Positions 35,443 through 44,064 of a stretch of DNA of 64,000 nt are shown piece by piece. Under the pieces are notes generated by a model. It was not told where the DNA came from, searched no databases, and saw only the letters and a program-made list of their open reading frames with translations. Source of the stretch: an uncultured Clostridia bacterium (lineage in GTDB: Bacteria; Bacillota; Clostridia; TANB77; CAG-508); NCBI GenBank assembly GCA_947627595.1, contig CANQWQ010000001.1, positions 1 through 64,000 on the forward strand, in the 5' to 3' direction. The position numbers and the translations under genes are program-made. Within the stretch, counting starts at the first letter, position 1; the number at the start of each line of letters is the position of its first letter.

Positions 35443-36324
35443 CTAAACCTCTTCTAAAGTTATCCTTCCTATTCTTCCATTTCTAAAATCATCTAAAATA
35501 ATTCTAGCGACTTTTTCCATATCTTCTTTTCCGCCAGAAACTAAGGCTCCTCTTTTTCTAGCAATTAGCTTCATTAGCTCATAAACATAATTTGATGCAG
35601 CTTTAATCTCGCCTAATTCTTCATCAGTTATTTTATATCTTTCTATTATATTTTCACTATATGATTTTTCAAGTTTTTTCAATAATTCAAAAGCAATTTC
35701 AGTGATCTCCAAAATATCATCTTTAATAGTACCAGTAAAAGCTAAATTTAAAGCAACTTCATTGCTTCCAAACTTTGGCCATAAAACACCTGGTGTGTCT
35801 AGTAACTCTTGATTTTTTCCTATTCTGATCCATTGATTTTGGCGAGTTACACCTGGGCGGTTAGCAACCTCTAATTTGCTACTTTTAGAAACTCTGTTGA
35901 TGAAAGAAGATTTACCAACATTTGGAATTCCAAGTATCATAACTCTTGTAGTTTTGTTTATTCTTCCTCTTAAAGCCGCCTTTTTCTTGTCTTCTTCCAT
36001 AAGCTCTTCTATTTTCTTTAAAACTTGGTTTATTCCTTTTCCAGAATTACTATCTGTCAACATACAAACATCACATTCTTTAGAAAAATAATCTTTCCAT
36101 TTTTGTGTCATTGCTTCATTTGCTAAATCTATTTTATTTAAAAGAATGATTTTCTTTTTATTTTTAGTAATTGATTGAATATCCGGATTTCTGCTTGAAA
36201 GAGGAATTCTAGCATCTAAAATCTCAATTACAATATCAATTATTTGCATAGAATTAGATATCTCTTTTTTTGTCTTTGCCATATGACCTGGATACCAGTT
36301 GATATTCATTTTATTTTCTTCCAT
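35443..36324 (-). CDS. ylqF: Ribosome biogenesis GTPase YlqF/RbgA
   Basis: A circularly permuted GTPase (293 aa) needed for late 50S assembly. MNINWYPGHMAKTKKEI starts the fold, G4 (LLNKIDLA) precedes G1 (GIPNVGKSSF) and G3 (DTPGVLWPK), the permuted order. The start may be this ATG or the one five codons later. The promoter is copy C of the terminator-embedded module. Confidence 0.95.
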   Translation of the reverse strand: MEENKMNINWYPGHMAKTKKEISNSMQIIDIVIEILDARIPLSSRNPDIQSITKNKKKIILLNKIDLANEAMTQKWKDYFSKECDVCMLTDSNSGKGINQVLKKIEELMEEDKKKAALRGRINKTTRVMILGIPNVGKSSFINRVSKSSKLEVANRPGVTRQNQWIRIGKNQELLDTPGVLWPKFGSNEVALNLAFTGTIKDDILEITEIAFELLKKLEKSYSENIIERYKITDEELGEIKAASNYVYELMKLIARKRGALVSGGKEDMEKVARIILDDFRNGRIGRITLEEV

Positions 36325-36372
36325 CTTCTCACTTCCTTTATTTGAATATTTTAAAATTCACCGTACTTTTCT

Positions 36373-36415
36373 ATTTTAACACAAAAGCAAGCAATTTTCA
36401 ACTAATTGCTTGCTT
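36373..36415 (-). promoter_or_regulatory. Terminator-embedded promoter, copy C
   Basis: The stem AAGCAAGCAATT/AATTGCTTGCTT (36385-36415) ends the phosphorylase transcript. TTGAAA in its loop (36401-36396) is a -35, and TAAAAT (36378-36373) lies 17 bases on, upstream of ylqF. Stem and spacing match copies A and B, although the flanks differ. Confidence 0.7.
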
Positions 36416-36423
36416 TATGTAAA

Positions 36424-37185
36424 TTAATCTGTTATATAACTTGCTAATTTGATAGCAATATCAAAATATCGGTAATCATGTTGAGTTCCTTTATATTCGT
36501 CCTCTACTTTTCTTTCATCCCATTCAGGTGCATCTAATAAATCTCCGCTTGCAAAAAATGTATAAAACTCTAATCCTCTAAAATCAGACATTGCTTGTAT
36601 TGCAGAACATTCCATATCAACTGATATACAACCTTCACTTTTTCTCTTTTCAAAATTATTTTTTGTTTCTCTAAAAAATGAATCTGTTGTCCATGTTTTT
36701 CCAAGAACATACGGAATATTTTTTACTTTCATAAATTCTTCTACTTTAGCAAAATTTCTAATTTTTATATAATCTTCAGCTTTTGCATAATGATAAGAAG
36801 TTCCCTCATCTCTATATGCTTCAGTAGGAATCATTATTTTTCCATGTGCAATCTCTTTATCTAAACAGCCAGCTCCACCAAAAACTATATATTTTTTAGT
36901 TTTAATAACTGCTAAAGTATCTTCAATTGAGCCTACGCAAGCTGGTGCGCCAACATAAGTTTTATAAAAAGCAAATTTTTTATTGTTATAATCAATCTGA
37001 TATACTGGTGTAATTCCAGTTGAAAACTTAAATTCACCTATCTTTTTACAATCAAAGTTTTCTAAAACATATTTCTCTATTACATATGAAAATGTAACTA
37101 TACACGCATCTACTTCTATTAAATTATCTGTTATTTTTGGATTTATTATTGCTTCTGATTTATCATCAAAACTATCTATTATCAT
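36424..37185 (-). CDS. Nucleoside phosphorylase family protein
   Basis: A 253-aa protein of the PNP/uridine phosphorylase superfamily, which splits nucleosides with phosphate. VGAPACVGSIEDTLAVIKTKKYIVFGGAGCLDKEI is the central strand-helix unit. GCISVDMECSAIQAMSDFRG holds the ME motif for ribose binding. The base preference is not evident. It is 17 bases after the solute-binding protein gene and probably in the same operon. Confidence 0.85.
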   Translation of the reverse strand: MIIDSFDDKSEAIINPKITDNLIEVDACIVTFSYVIEKYVLENFDCKKIGEFKFSTGITPVYQIDYNNKKFAFYKTYVGAPACVGSIEDTLAVIKTKKYIVFGGAGCLDKEIAHGKIMIPTEAYRDEGTSYHYAKAEDYIKIRNFAKVEEFMKVKNIPYVLGKTWTTDSFFRETKNNFEKRKSEGCISVDMECSAIQAMSDFRGLEFYTFFASGDLLDAPEWDERKVEDEYKGTQHDYRYFDIAIKLASYITD

Positions 37186-37202
37186 AACTTTTCTATTTCC
37201 TT

Positions 37203-38561
37203 TTATTCATGCAATACGCTATTTTCGTAACCTTCTTCAATAGCTTTGTTACAATCGTCTTCTATTAATTTTGCAATTTCTTCTGCAGTCTTTTCACCAT
37301 ATAATAATTCTTTTATATCTTGATAGAATATATTTCTAACACCTCTCCAGTTTGGAGCATTTCCAGTAAAGTTCCAACCGTTTGGAGTATTATCAATCCA
37401 TTTTTGTAAATCTTGAAGTTGATCTTTATATTTTTCTGAAATTCTGTTACTACAAGGAATTGAACCTGCTGAATATGCTAACATATCATCATTTTCATAA
37501 ACAAATTTTACAAAGTCTTTTGCAACTTTTAATTTTTCTTCATCATCATTATCAAAAACTTCGAATCCAGTTAAAAATGTTGTACAAAAGCCATTTCCCT
37601 CTTTTGATGGAAAATTAACAAAACCATAATCAACTCCAGATTCTTTTATTGAAACATTTAAAACAGCATTATTTATATAAAGTCCAATTTGTCCATTCAT
37701 GAACAAATCATAGCAATCATTAATTTCTATATTCTCGGCATTTGTAGGAAAATATCCTTTTTCATTGCAATCCATTAACCATTGGACAGCCTCAATTCCT
37801 TCTGGTGTAGTTAATTTAACTCTTCCATTTTCATCAAAAAATTCGCATCCTCTACTACGAAGTAATGTCATTACATGCGTGTCGCCCATTTGGTTTTTAG
37901 CATACATCATCATTGTATATTGTTCATCAGTTAAATTATTCTGTAAAGCAGCCAAGATTTCGTCCCATTCTTCTAATGTCCAGTTTTGAATTACATCTTC
38001 ATCAGAGATATATTTCTCAAGTCCAGCTTTTCTAAACATATCTTTGTTATAACATAATGTGTTTTGCATTCCTAAAAATGGCATCATATATGTCTTTCCG
38101 TTTAGACTACTAATTTCCCAGAAATTTTCATCAATATCATTTCTTATTGATGTTGAAATTATATCATCTAAAGGAACTACTTTTCCTGTATGAACATATG
38201 TTGACATATTAAAATATTCTTCAAATAAAATGTCTGCAGCATTATCTTTTCCATAGCAACCAACTATTTGGTCGTCTTCTTCAGATTTTTCAAATTGAAT
38301 TACTTCAACATCAACATCTGCTTCTGTATATTGTTCTTCAAACTTTTTAGCTACTTTTTTCATTAAACCATATGCATCATCAATTTCTTCATCTACAATT
38401 GATTCCATTTGTAATACAGGTGTTTTAATAACTAATTTAACTTTTGGCTTTTCTGAAACTTGATTATTAGAAGTATTTCCACCATTAAGATAAAAATAAC
38501 TTCCAACACCTATTATAGCTGCAATAATAAGTAATAAAATAAATCCTACCTTTTTTCCCAT
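37203..38561 (-). CDS. Extracellular solute-binding protein
   Basis: A 452-aa family-1-type binding protein. It has one N-terminal helix (residues 5-25) without a lipobox cysteine, so it is membrane-anchored rather than a lipoprotein. CYGKDNAADILFEEY, LCYNKDMFRKAGL and WTLEEWDEILAALQ are typical of sugar-type binding proteins. No ABC permease genes are adjacent. It lies 10 bases after a sensor kinase, so it may present a ligand to that kinase. Confidence 0.85.
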   Translation of the reverse strand: MGKKVGFILLLIIAAIIGVGSYFYLNGGNTSNNQVSEKPKVKLVIKTPVLQMESIVDEEIDDAYGLMKKVAKKFEEQYTEADVDVEVIQFEKSEEDDQIVGCYGKDNAADILFEEYFNMSTYVHTGKVVPLDDIISTSIRNDIDENFWEISSLNGKTYMMPFLGMQNTLCYNKDMFRKAGLEKYISDEDVIQNWTLEEWDEILAALQNNLTDEQYTMMMYAKNQMGDTHVMTLLRSRGCEFFDENGRVKLTTPEGIEAVQWLMDCNEKGYFPTNAENIEINDCYDLFMNGQIGLYINNAVLNVSIKESGVDYGFVNFPSKEGNGFCTTFLTGFEVFDNDDEEKLKVAKDFVKFVYENDDMLAYSAGSIPCSNRISEKYKDQLQDLQKWIDNTPNGWNFTGNAPNWRGVRNIFYQDIKELLYGEKTAEEIAKLIEDDCNKAIEEGYENSVLHE

Positions 38562-38571
38562 TTTTGCCTCC

Positions 38572-41193
38572 TTATTTTAATATTTCTTTTAATTGTTCTA
38601 TTAATTTTGGAACATCTATAGGTTTTGCTAAATGGCCATTCATTCCAGCCTCTTTAGCTGCTTTCTTGTCTTCTTCAAAAGCATTTGCTGTCATAGCTAA
38701 AATTGGAATGTTTGCTATTTCTTTATTTTTGAATTTACGAATAGCTTTTGTAGCTTCATATCCATTCATAATTGGCATTTGAATATCCATTAATACAACA
38801 TCAAAATATCCAGGCTCTGAGTTTTCTAGTATTTCACAAGCTTGTTTTCCATCTTCGGCTGTTTCAACCAATAAGCCAAAATCTTGCAAATATTCTGTAG
38901 CAATTTCTCTATTCATCATATTATCTTCAACAAGAAGGATTCTTCTTCCTGCAAAATCAACTTTTTCTGTATTTTCCTCTTTTTCTTCAGTTTTACCAGA
39001 AATTTTTGTTAACATTTTTTCTAAGTCAGATGGGAATAATGGTTTACTCATAAATTCAGTAACACCAGCTTCTCTAGCTTCTTTTTCAATTTCTCCCCAA
39101 TCATAAGCTGAAAGCAATATAATAGGTGCTGATTTTCCTACAATTTTACGAATTCTTCTAGCTGTCTCAATTCCGTTCATATCAGGCATTAGCCAATCTA
39201 TCATATAAATCTGATATTGTTCTTTTAACTGCTCTGCTTCTTTTGCACGAACAACAGCCTCTTTTCCATACATTGTCCAATCAGGTTTCAAACCAAATTG
39301 TCTTAACATATGTGCTATACTTTGGCAAGAATCCATATCATCATCAACAACTAAGACATGAACATCTTTTAAATATTCTATCTCTTTAATTTCTTTATGA
39401 TCTTCTTGTAATCTCAATTCTAGAGTAACTATAAATTCTGTTCCTTTTCCAACATCACTTTCAAGTTTAATATCTCCACCCATCATGTCTACGATATTTT
39501 TAGTGATAGCCATTCCAAGACCAGTTCCTTGAATTCCACTGACTGTAGAATTACGTTCTCTAGCAAATGGTTCAAAAATCTCTTTTTGAAATTCTTTGCT
39601 GATTCCAATTCCAGTGTCTTTTACTCTAAATTCATAAATTCCGTAACCCTTTTTAGATATAGGTTTTTGAGTAATTCTAATTGAGATTGTTCCACCTGGT
39701 TCAGTAAATTTTATTGCATTTGATAAAAGGTTAATTAAAATTTGATTTATTCTTAATTTGTCGCAATAAATATTTTCGTCAATTACATCAACTGTATCTA
39801 TGACAAATTCCATTTGTTTAGCTTTAACATCTGCTTGAACAATATTTCTAATACTATGTAAAATGTCTGCCAAGTTTTCTTCTTTTTCTTCAATATTAAC
39901 TTTTCCAGACTCAATTCTACTCATATCTAGAACATCATTTATCAAAGAAAGTAAATGATTTGATGATTGAGTGATTTTATCTACATAATCTTCAACGCGC
40001 TCTTTTTCATCAATATGACTCTTTACAAGTGCTGTATAACCAATAATTGCGTTCATTGGAGTTCTAATATCATGTGACATATTATTTAAAAATGTAGTTT
40101 TAGCTCTACTAGCTTGTTCTGCAAGTGCTAGAGCCTCTTCTAATTCATCTTTATGTTTTAATTCAAATTTCATTGAATTTTTCTGATATCTATTTCTAAA
40201 TATTAATATTATAACAATTCCAAGAGTGATTAATACCGCTAAAATCAAGCCTGTTAACATTTGTAACATATCTCTACTTTGTTCTCTATAAATAGAAAGT
40301 GGCACAGACATTATACAATACCAATCAACGTCTTTCATAGGAGTAGCAACCATTATACGCTCTTCAGAATCTAAAGTATACTCTAAAACAAAACTCTCTC
40401 TATTTTGGACTTTTTTCTTAATATCTTCAACAGTTAAGCCATTACCTAAGCCTTCTCTACTAATTACTGTATAGAAATCGTCTCTTTCAAACGCACTATC
40501 ATTGTGATATACAGAAACTAAATAATATCCATCTTGATCAATAACGCTACTATATCCTTTTCCATCATAACTTTCAATTTTTAATTCTTCTGTTAAATTT
40601 CCAAGCTCATAATAGCCAATTGCATATACAAAATGATTATCTTCAATCGTGAAATCTTCTATTTTTGAGCCAATTACAAGTTTTTCTTTTCTAGTATCAA
40701 CTGCACTATTATTACTGCTATCTCTTCTATATGCGAATCTATCTTTAGAATTTTGACATAACTCTAATAATTCTTTGTCTTCTTTAACTGAATATGTACT
40801 GCTAAAAACCTTTCCTGTATCTGTAATCAAAGCAACTTCTAGGCAATTTATAGTTTCTGCTTTTATATTTAATTTCTTAAGCATTTCAGATGTTGTAGGA
40901 TATTTATTTTGTCTTATTTCTTTAGAAACGCCTTCTATATCAAGCCATCTATGCTCTAAGCCAGAAACCATTGATTGTTCATCATGTTTTGAAATTTCTC
41001 TCATATTACTTATAGCAGAATCAACGATTTTTTCCATAAGCAATCTTGAAAATATTTGATAAGAAAAATAAATTGCAATAGCAGTAATTATTATTACTAT
41101 CAAAATAATGAGATTGTTTCTTCTAATGCTTTTAGCTTTTTCTTTTATGTTTTTATCTATCTTTTTAACTTTATCTTTACTACTAGAATTCAA
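38572..41193 (-). CDS. Hybrid sensor histidine kinase with two receiver domains
   Basis: An 873-aa membrane kinase. A dCache-like extracellular sensor (about residues 50-310) lies between two helices (28-48 and about 312-334). HisKA follows with His374 in NNMSHDIRTPMNA, then HATPase (NLLSNAIKFTEPGG, DTGIGI, GTGLGMAI). Two receivers come last: one at HVLVVDDDMDS with MIDWLMPDMNG, one at RILLVEDNMMNRE with VLMDIQMPIMNG. There is no output domain, so signal leaves by phosphotransfer. It is first in an operon with the binding protein and a phosphorylase. Confidence 0.93.
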   Translation of the reverse strand: MNSSSKDKVKKIDKNIKEKAKSIRRNNLIILIVIIITAIAIYFSYQIFSRLLMEKIVDSAISNMREISKHDEQSMVSGLEHRWLDIEGVSKEIRQNKYPTTSEMLKKLNIKAETINCLEVALITDTGKVFSSTYSVKEDKELLELCQNSKDRFAYRRDSSNNSAVDTRKEKLVIGSKIEDFTIEDNHFVYAIGYYELGNLTEELKIESYDGKGYSSVIDQDGYYLVSVYHNDSAFERDDFYTVISREGLGNGLTVEDIKKKVQNRESFVLEYTLDSEERIMVATPMKDVDWYCIMSVPLSIYREQSRDMLQMLTGLILAVLITLGIVIILIFRNRYQKNSMKFELKHKDELEEALALAEQASRAKTTFLNNMSHDIRTPMNAIIGYTALVKSHIDEKERVEDYVDKITQSSNHLLSLINDVLDMSRIESGKVNIEEKEENLADILHSIRNIVQADVKAKQMEFVIDTVDVIDENIYCDKLRINQILINLLSNAIKFTEPGGTISIRITQKPISKKGYGIYEFRVKDTGIGISKEFQKEIFEPFARERNSTVSGIQGTGLGMAITKNIVDMMGGDIKLESDVGKGTEFIVTLELRLQEDHKEIKEIEYLKDVHVLVVDDDMDSCQSIAHMLRQFGLKPDWTMYGKEAVVRAKEAEQLKEQYQIYMIDWLMPDMNGIETARRIRKIVGKSAPIILLSAYDWGEIEKEAREAGVTEFMSKPLFPSDLEKMLTKISGKTEEKEENTEKVDFAGRRILLVEDNMMNREIATEYLQDFGLLVETAEDGKQACEILENSEPGYFDVVLMDIQMPIMNGYEATKAIRKFKNKEIANIPILAMTANAFEEDKKAAKEAGMNGHLAKPIDVPKLIEQLKEILK

Positions 41194-41238
41194 AGATTTA
41201 TCCCCCTATTGTTTCTAAAAATATCTTATGTATTTGCT

Positions 41239-41277
41239 AAAAAAAGCTCCTAAACTGAAAAGTTTAAGAGCTTTTTT
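41239..41277 (-). terminator. Rho-independent terminator before the hybrid kinase operon
   Basis: The stem AAAAAAGCTC-CTAAACT and its complement has a GAAA-type loop and flanking A/T-runs. It immediately follows the stop of the 41278-41751 gene. Confidence 0.85.
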
Positions 41278-41751
41278 CTATCTGATTTTATATTGATTTC
41301 TGTCTGCCCTTTCATCAAATTGTCTATCATATTCTTTGTTTTTGTAGTACCAATCTGTCTCACTTTCAACCTTTGAAGGTCTACCTTTTCTATTTTTATT
41401 AACTAAAACATCAATAAAAGTTAAAACTGGAATTACAATTCCTATTATAGACATTATTATATCAACTTGACCATTAGTATTTAATGTATTTGCTACATGA
41501 TTCATACTATTGTATAAAGCTGTTCCAAAATATGAAACATAAACTCCTACATAAAAAGCAGCTCCAATTATATTTCTTTTTAGAACGAAAACTAAACATG
41601 GAATGCTAGCAAATACAAGAGCAATCTCCCAAGTAGCATTTAATGGTTCTATTGGTAAAGGGTTTCCGCTTGTATATAAAGCAGTTATAACTGCTCTAAA
41701 AAGCCAAAATACAACACCTAAGATTGTTAACATATAACTATAAATACTCAT
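41278..41751 (-). CDS. Four-helix membrane protein, unknown
   Basis: A 157-aa protein with four hydrophobic helices (about residues 3-23, 42-60, 62-80, 95-115) and a basic, Arg/Tyr-rich cytosolic tail. I do not recognise the family. It is transcribed alone between the DUF1292 gene and a strong terminator. Confidence 0.7.
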   Translation of the reverse strand: MSIYSYMLTILGVVFWLFRAVITALYTSGNPLPIEPLNATWEIALVFASIPCLVFVLKRNIIGAAFYVGVYVSYFGTALYNSMNHVANTLNTNGQVDIIMSIIGIVIPVLTFIDVLVNKNRKGRPSKVESETDWYYKNKEYDRQFDERADRNQYKIR

Positions 41752-41819
41752 TTTCTTTGCCTTTCTTTTGTTAAATAATAAAAGAGAGGATTTTCCACCC
41801 TCCCCCTGTTAACTAAATA

Positions 41820-42119
41820 TTAACCTTCAAAATTAAATTCATCTTTAAATTTCTCTTTAAAAATATCAAAAACAGCTGATAATGTTTCTTCGTCATCAAC
41901 ACTAACATAAGATTCTTCATCTTCTGAATCTGTTTCTTCAAGTTTTAAAATAACTACTTCACTATCTTCGTCTTCATCTCCATCTTCGCTAGGAACTGGA
42001 AGTAAGACAACATAATCTTCTTCTTCATATTTAATTAAATCTAGAAATTCAAACTTAACTTCGTTTCCTTCATCATCATTTAAAATTATGATGTTCTCAT
42101 CTAAGTTTTCTTCATCCAT
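41820..42119 (-). CDS. DUF1292 protein
   Basis: A 99-aa, highly acidic soluble protein with the DUF1292 pattern (IILNDDEGNEVKFEFLDLIKYEEEDYVVLLPV and VVILKLEE). In Firmicutes it commonly follows ireB and ruvX, as here. Its function is unknown. Confidence 0.9.
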   Translation of the reverse strand: MDEENLDENIIILNDDEGNEVKFEFLDLIKYEEEDYVVLLPVPSEDGDEDEDSEVVILKLEETDSEDEESYVSVDDEETLSAVFDIFKEKFKDEFNFEG

Positions 42120-42215
42120 TGTATATATTCTCCTTTTCTCTTTATTTAGATTTTAATATCGAATGTAATTGTATAAATTTATAATATACTATAAAACTTT
42201 TTTTTGCAATACATT

Positions 42216-42641
42216 TTATAAATTTTTTTGAGCAGAGTTCAAATACTTTTCTAAAATATATACTGCAGAAATAGTATCTACTATCATTTTCTTTTTCTTC
42301 TTATCTATTCCAAGATCATTCATTGTTCTATGAGCTTCAACTGTAGTAAGCCTTTCATCCATTGTAGCAATTTTCATTTTATTATATTTGCATTTCAACT
42401 TATGAATAAACTTCTCTGTAGCTTCTACTCTAAATGAACTTGAACCATTCATATTATAAGGCATTCCTACAACAATTGTATCAACCTCATATTGTTCAAA
42501 TATTTCATCAAGGCGTTTTAGAAGAACTTTATCATTACCTTTATAATCAATGGTTTCTAATCCTTGGGCTGTAATTTGTAATGGATCTGTAATTGCAATT
42601 CCAACCCTAGTATCTCCATAATCGATTCCGAGAATTCTCAT
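42216..42641 (-). CDS. ruvX: Holliday junction resolvase-like nuclease YqgF/RuvX
   Basis: A 141-aa RNase H-fold protein implicated in 16S rRNA maturation and DNA repair. It begins MRILGIDYGDTRVGIAITDP with the catalytic Asp. It has IVVGMPYNMNG, ATMDERLTTVEAHR and a final Asp in IVDTISAVYILEKYL. It lies three bases after ireB, a standard gene pair. Confidence 0.96.
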   Translation of the reverse strand: MRILGIDYGDTRVGIAITDPLQITAQGLETIDYKGNDKVLLKRLDEIFEQYEVDTIVVGMPYNMNGSSSFRVEATEKFIHKLKCKYNKMKIATMDERLTTVEAHRTMNDLGIDKKKKKMIVDTISAVYILEKYLNSAQKNL

Positions 42642-42644
42642 AAA

Positions 42645-42899
42645 TTAATCCTCTAAGCCAATATAATTTTTAACCATTTTTTCTAGAAGTTCATCTCTTT
42701 CAATCATTCTAATTAAATTTCTAGCATCATTATGACTTGTAATATATGTTGGGTCACCTGATAAAATATATCCAACTATTTGGTTTATTGGATTATATCC
42801 TTTTTCAACTAAAGCTTGGTATACTTCTTTTAGAATTTCTTTAGCTCTTAGGCTCTTATCTTTTTCAACTTTAAAACTCATTGTTTTGTCAACAGCCAT
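42645..42899 (-). CDS. ireB: IreB family regulatory protein (UPF0297)
   Basis: An 84-aa small protein, a substrate of the IreK/PrkC serine kinase in enterococci. [40 protein letters not shown] is the family signature. Gene order ireB-ruvX-DUF1292 is conserved. AAGGGGGTAAC precedes the ATG. Confidence 0.95.
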   Translation of the reverse strand: MAVDKTMSFKVEKDKSLRAKEILKEVYQALVEKGYNPINQIVGYILSGDPTYITSHNDARNLIRMIERDELLEKMVKNYIGLED

Positions 42900-42913
42900 T
42901 TTTAGTTACCCCC

Positions 42914-44032
42914 TTAAATAAAATTAATTTGACATTCAGTTTTTGGTGCAGATTCTATATATTCTTCTAGTTTCTTTGTTAATTGCTCAACACCTGTACC
43001 TTTATAATATGTTGAAACAACCATATTTATTAAAGGTGAAGCCCCATCTACTTGACTTTCTTCTTGATTTTCTTCGTTATTTTCATCTACTTCTGCGTTT
43101 TCTGGAAGAATTACAAGTTCTTCAATTTCTTCTTTCATATCTTTTAAGAAAGCTTCAACTGCAGCTTCCTCAACTCCAGAAAATACTATAACAAATCTTG
43201 GTCCCATATATCTAACAAAAATATATTCTTTAGCCATTCTTTGTCTAACAATTTTTGCAATTTCTTGAATAATAATATTTCCTGTTTGTCTTCCATATTC
43301 GTCATTTATTGCTTCTATATTTGCAATTCTAAACATACAAACAGCACTAGTTGGATAGCCATCCATAATATTTTTAGCTTTTCCATATAAATATTCTGCT
43401 GAATGTAGCTCTGTATTTTTATCTATTCTATCAATATTTTCAATAGTATCTTGGTATGCAACTGTTTTTAATACAGAAATTATATTGTCTTTTACGACTT
43501 CTATAATTGTTGTATCTGTTTTATCAAAAGCATGCATCTGGCCACTTTCCATTATCCAGTAGCCAATATAGATATTATCTATGTATAGAGGGAAAAACAT
43601 AGCTGATTTAGCTCTTCCCATTTCAGCTTTTTGATAAGGTAATTTTTCATTTTCATTATCAATTGTGACATATTTAGGTGTAGCAGTATTAACACTATCT
43701 TGAAAGATTTCTTCATTGTGTAGATTTAATAAAGTCTCATGGTGTTTTGAATCTACATTTGAAGCCTTAATAACATATTCTGAACCATCAAAAACAACTA
43801 TTGTAGAATATTTAATATCATATTTTTCAATAACAATATCATTCATTCTTCTTAATTTGTTTTCAACAGAATCTTCTTCACCTGCAAGTTTCATAAAGTC
43901 TTGCAAAACAGATAAGTTTGTGACTCTTTCATTTAAGTTTTGAAAAGATTCTATTTTTTTCTGAATATGCATATTATATACAATTAATGTTACTATAACT
44001 GCAACTAATAAAAAGATTATTAAGATTATCAA
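42914..44032 (-). CDS. Membrane-anchored GAF protein with degenerate GGDEF domain
   Basis: A 372-aa protein: one N-terminal helix (residues 2-20), a GAF-like domain (about 45-195) and a GGDEF-fold domain (about 215-370). The catalytic GGDEF is replaced by MGPRF (RYMGPRFVIVFSG), so it should not make cyclic di-GMP. An acidic insertion of about 20 residues lies within this domain. It is the first downstream gene of the CpaE-like ATPase gene, 30 bases away, and may regulate that system. Confidence 0.8.
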   Translation of the reverse strand: MIILIIFLLVAVIVTLIVYNMHIQKKIESFQNLNERVTNLSVLQDFMKLAGEEDSVENKLRRMNDIVIEKYDIKYSTIVVFDGSEYVIKASNVDSKHHETLLNLHNEEIFQDSVNTATPKYVTIDNENEKLPYQKAEMGRAKSAMFFPLYIDNIYIGYWIMESGQMHAFDKTDTTIIEVVKDNIISVLKTVAYQDTIENIDRIDKNTELHSAEYLYGKAKNIMDGYPTSAVCMFRIANIEAINDEYGRQTGNIIIQEIAKIVRQRMAKEYIFVRYMGPRFVIVFSGVEEAAVEAFLKDMKEEIEELVILPENAEVDENNEENQEESQVDGASPLINMVVSTYYKGTGVEQLTKKLEEYIESAPKTECQINFI

Positions 44033-44064
44033 GTCTTTTCACCTCTATTATATTCTTTCAACTT

